DNA of 6,107 nt from Nitrospirota bacterium (GTDB lineage: Bacteria; Nitrospirota; Thermodesulfovibrionia; UBA6902): the NCBI GenBank assembly GCA_015491705.1, contig WFVK01000117.1:1-6107 (forward strand), in the 5' to 3' direction. A program made the position numbers and the translations under genes. Of the stretch, positions 5,316-6,107 are shown in pieces. How positions within the stretch are numbered: position 1 is the stretch's first letter; each line of letters starts with the position of its first letter. The notes under the pieces are model-generated. The model searched no databases. It saw nothing but the letters and a program-made list of their open reading frames with translations, and had not been told where the DNA came from.

Positions 5316-6014
5316 ATGAACGACACCCTGCAAAAGATATTTTTAGAACCCTTCAGGGGCTTTTTTGAAAATGTCCTTGATTTTCTGCCGCACCTCCTGA
5401 CGTCCCTGCTTATCCTGCTGTTAGGCGGACTCATTGCGCTGGCCCTTGAAAAAATGTTCATGAAATTATTCAGGGCGGTAAACCTCGACAGGATCTCCGA
5501 GAAATACGGCATCCCTGAAATACTGCGCAAGGGAGGGATAAAAGAGCCTGTATCTTTTATATTCGCCAAGATGATCTGCTGGCTCACGCTGCTTATATTT
5601 CTCATAATTTCGCTGAATGCCCTGAATGTAACCACTGTCGAAAGGCTGCTCGAGAAGTTCTTTCTCTATCTGCCGAACGTGTTCGTAGCGCTCTTCATCG
5701 TTTTCATGGGTTACCTACTGAGCAACTTTCTCGGAAGGACGGCCCTTATCGCCTCGGTTAATGCAGGATTCAAAATGTCCGGCATTATCGGCAAGTTCGT
5801 CCAGTTTACGGTGTTTTTCCTCTCCATAGCAATGGCGCTCGAGCAGCTCGGCATAGGAAAAGAGACCGTGCTGCTGTCCTTCGGAATCATATACGGCGGG
5901 GTTGTTCTGGCGCTTGCCATAGCCTTCGGGCTCGGTGGCAGCAATGCGGCGAGGGAGTATCTGGAGAAGAGGATCAAAGGCGAGGATGAGAAAGATGATA
6001 TACGGCATCTTTAG
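5316..6014 (+). CDS. Short MscS-related (conserved TM helix) membrane protein, possible mechanosensitive channel
   Basis: This 232-residue integral membrane protein has about five hydrophobic segments, near 24-45, 79-101, 117-139, 158-178 and 183-207. The last segment, with ALAIAFGLGGSNAAREYLE (199-217), resembles the pore-lining helix of MscS channels, where Gly/Ala packing precedes a kink. The protein stops soon after this helix in a short acidic tail (GEDEKDD). The beta domain and cytoplasmic cage of true MscS are therefore absent, as in the small 'conserved TM helix' relatives. AGGGGG at 5301-5306, 9 bases before ATG, supports the start. The gene follows the glycosyltransferase stop by 1 base, so the two are almost certainly co-transcribed. 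A turgor-relief or osmolyte-efflux role fits the neighbours and is inferred; ion conduction by so short a form is uncertain. Confidence 0.8.
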   Translation: MNDTLQKIFLEPFRGFFENVLDFLPHLLTSLLILLLGGLIALALEKMFMKLFRAVNLDRISEKYGIPEILRKGGIKEPVSFIFAKMICWLTLLIFLIISLNALNVTTVERLLEKFFLYLPNVFVALFIVFMGYLLSNFLGRTALIASVNAGFKMSGIIGKFVQFTVFFLSIAMALEQLGIGKETVLLSFGIIYGGVVLALAIAFGLGGSNAAREYLEKRIKGEDEKDDIRHL

Positions 6015-6024
6015 AAGCGGCAAC

Positions 6025-6057
6025 CTTAGTGCTGCATATACCTTAATGCGGCATAAA
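6025..6057 (+). repeat. Tandem pair of the 16-17 bp terminal motif
   Basis: cttagtgctgcatata (6025-6040) and cttaatgcggcataaa (6042-6057) are direct copies with a 17-base period, and the second is the left end of the repeat at 6041. The same 17-base tandem arrangement occurs in opposite orientation at 1889-1921. Confidence 0.5.
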
Positions 6058-6107
6058 CCGGCTGGAGAGCCCGCCGTAAAACCCTGTTTGAGGTTCAGGG
6101 GTTAGAG
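6041..6107 (+). repeat. Copy of the intergenic structured repeat, cut by the window end
   Basis: Positions 6041-6103 match 3871-3933 at 56 of 63 positions. The 7 differences fall mainly in the terminal motif and in the first hairpin. That hairpin (6059-6076) is kept as CGGC/GCCG plus GG/CC around AGAG, and one change turns a G-U pair of the other copy into G-C, which hints at selection for pairing. The second hairpin, CCCTG/CAGGG, is unchanged. The right half lies beyond the window. Confidence 0.7.

Noticed and set aside
1846..6107. CRISPR-like array
   Set aside because: The repeats are separated by whole genes, vary in length and have no regular spacers.

Overview
The window looks like chromosomal DNA of a Gram-negative-type bacterium of intermediate G+C content. 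All six genes lie on the + strand and most have strong AGGAGG-type ribosome binding sites. The Csd3/MepM-like M23 peptidase, the DUF5752 protein and the TreT-type trehalose synthase together suggest a Nitrospirota or deltaproteobacterial-like lineage. That is an inference from remembered family distribution, not something the sequence proves.

Left block (17-1747): a small, very basic helical protein with a histone-like Lys/Ala/Thr tail, followed 6 bases later by a membrane-anchored M23 peptidoglycan endopeptidase. The two probably form one transcription unit.

Middle block (1965-3865): a DUF5752 protein built from two copies of the same roughly 100-residue unit, overlapping by a TTGA junction with a retaining GT4 glycosyltransferase that closely resembles trehalose glycosyltransferring synthase (TreT). 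Right block (4025-6014): a GT-A glycosyltransferase resembling mannosylglycerate synthase or glucosyl-3-phosphoglycerate synthase, followed 1 base later by a short MscS-related membrane protein. Together the two blocks read as a compatible-solute locus. It would make trehalose and a glycosylglycerate-type osmolyte, with a membrane protein that may relieve turgor. Three consecutive genes start at TTG, TTG and GTG, each fixed by a well-placed Shine-Dalgarno sequence.

The most unusual content is non-coding. The gaps at 1748-1964, 3866-4024 and 6015-6107 hold diverged copies of one structured repeat. It has a terminal motif close to CTTAACGTTGCATAAA, a conserved hairpin around GCtGGAGAGCCcGCCG, and (in two copies) a second CCCTG/CAGGG hairpin. 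The copy at 3871-3995 is complete, with inverted termini. The copy at 6041 runs off the window and matches it at 56 of 63 positions. The element could be a small non-autonomous mobile repeat (MITE- or REP-like) or a cis-regulatory leader. No tRNA, rRNA, CRISPR array, transposase gene or convincing intrinsic terminator was seen.
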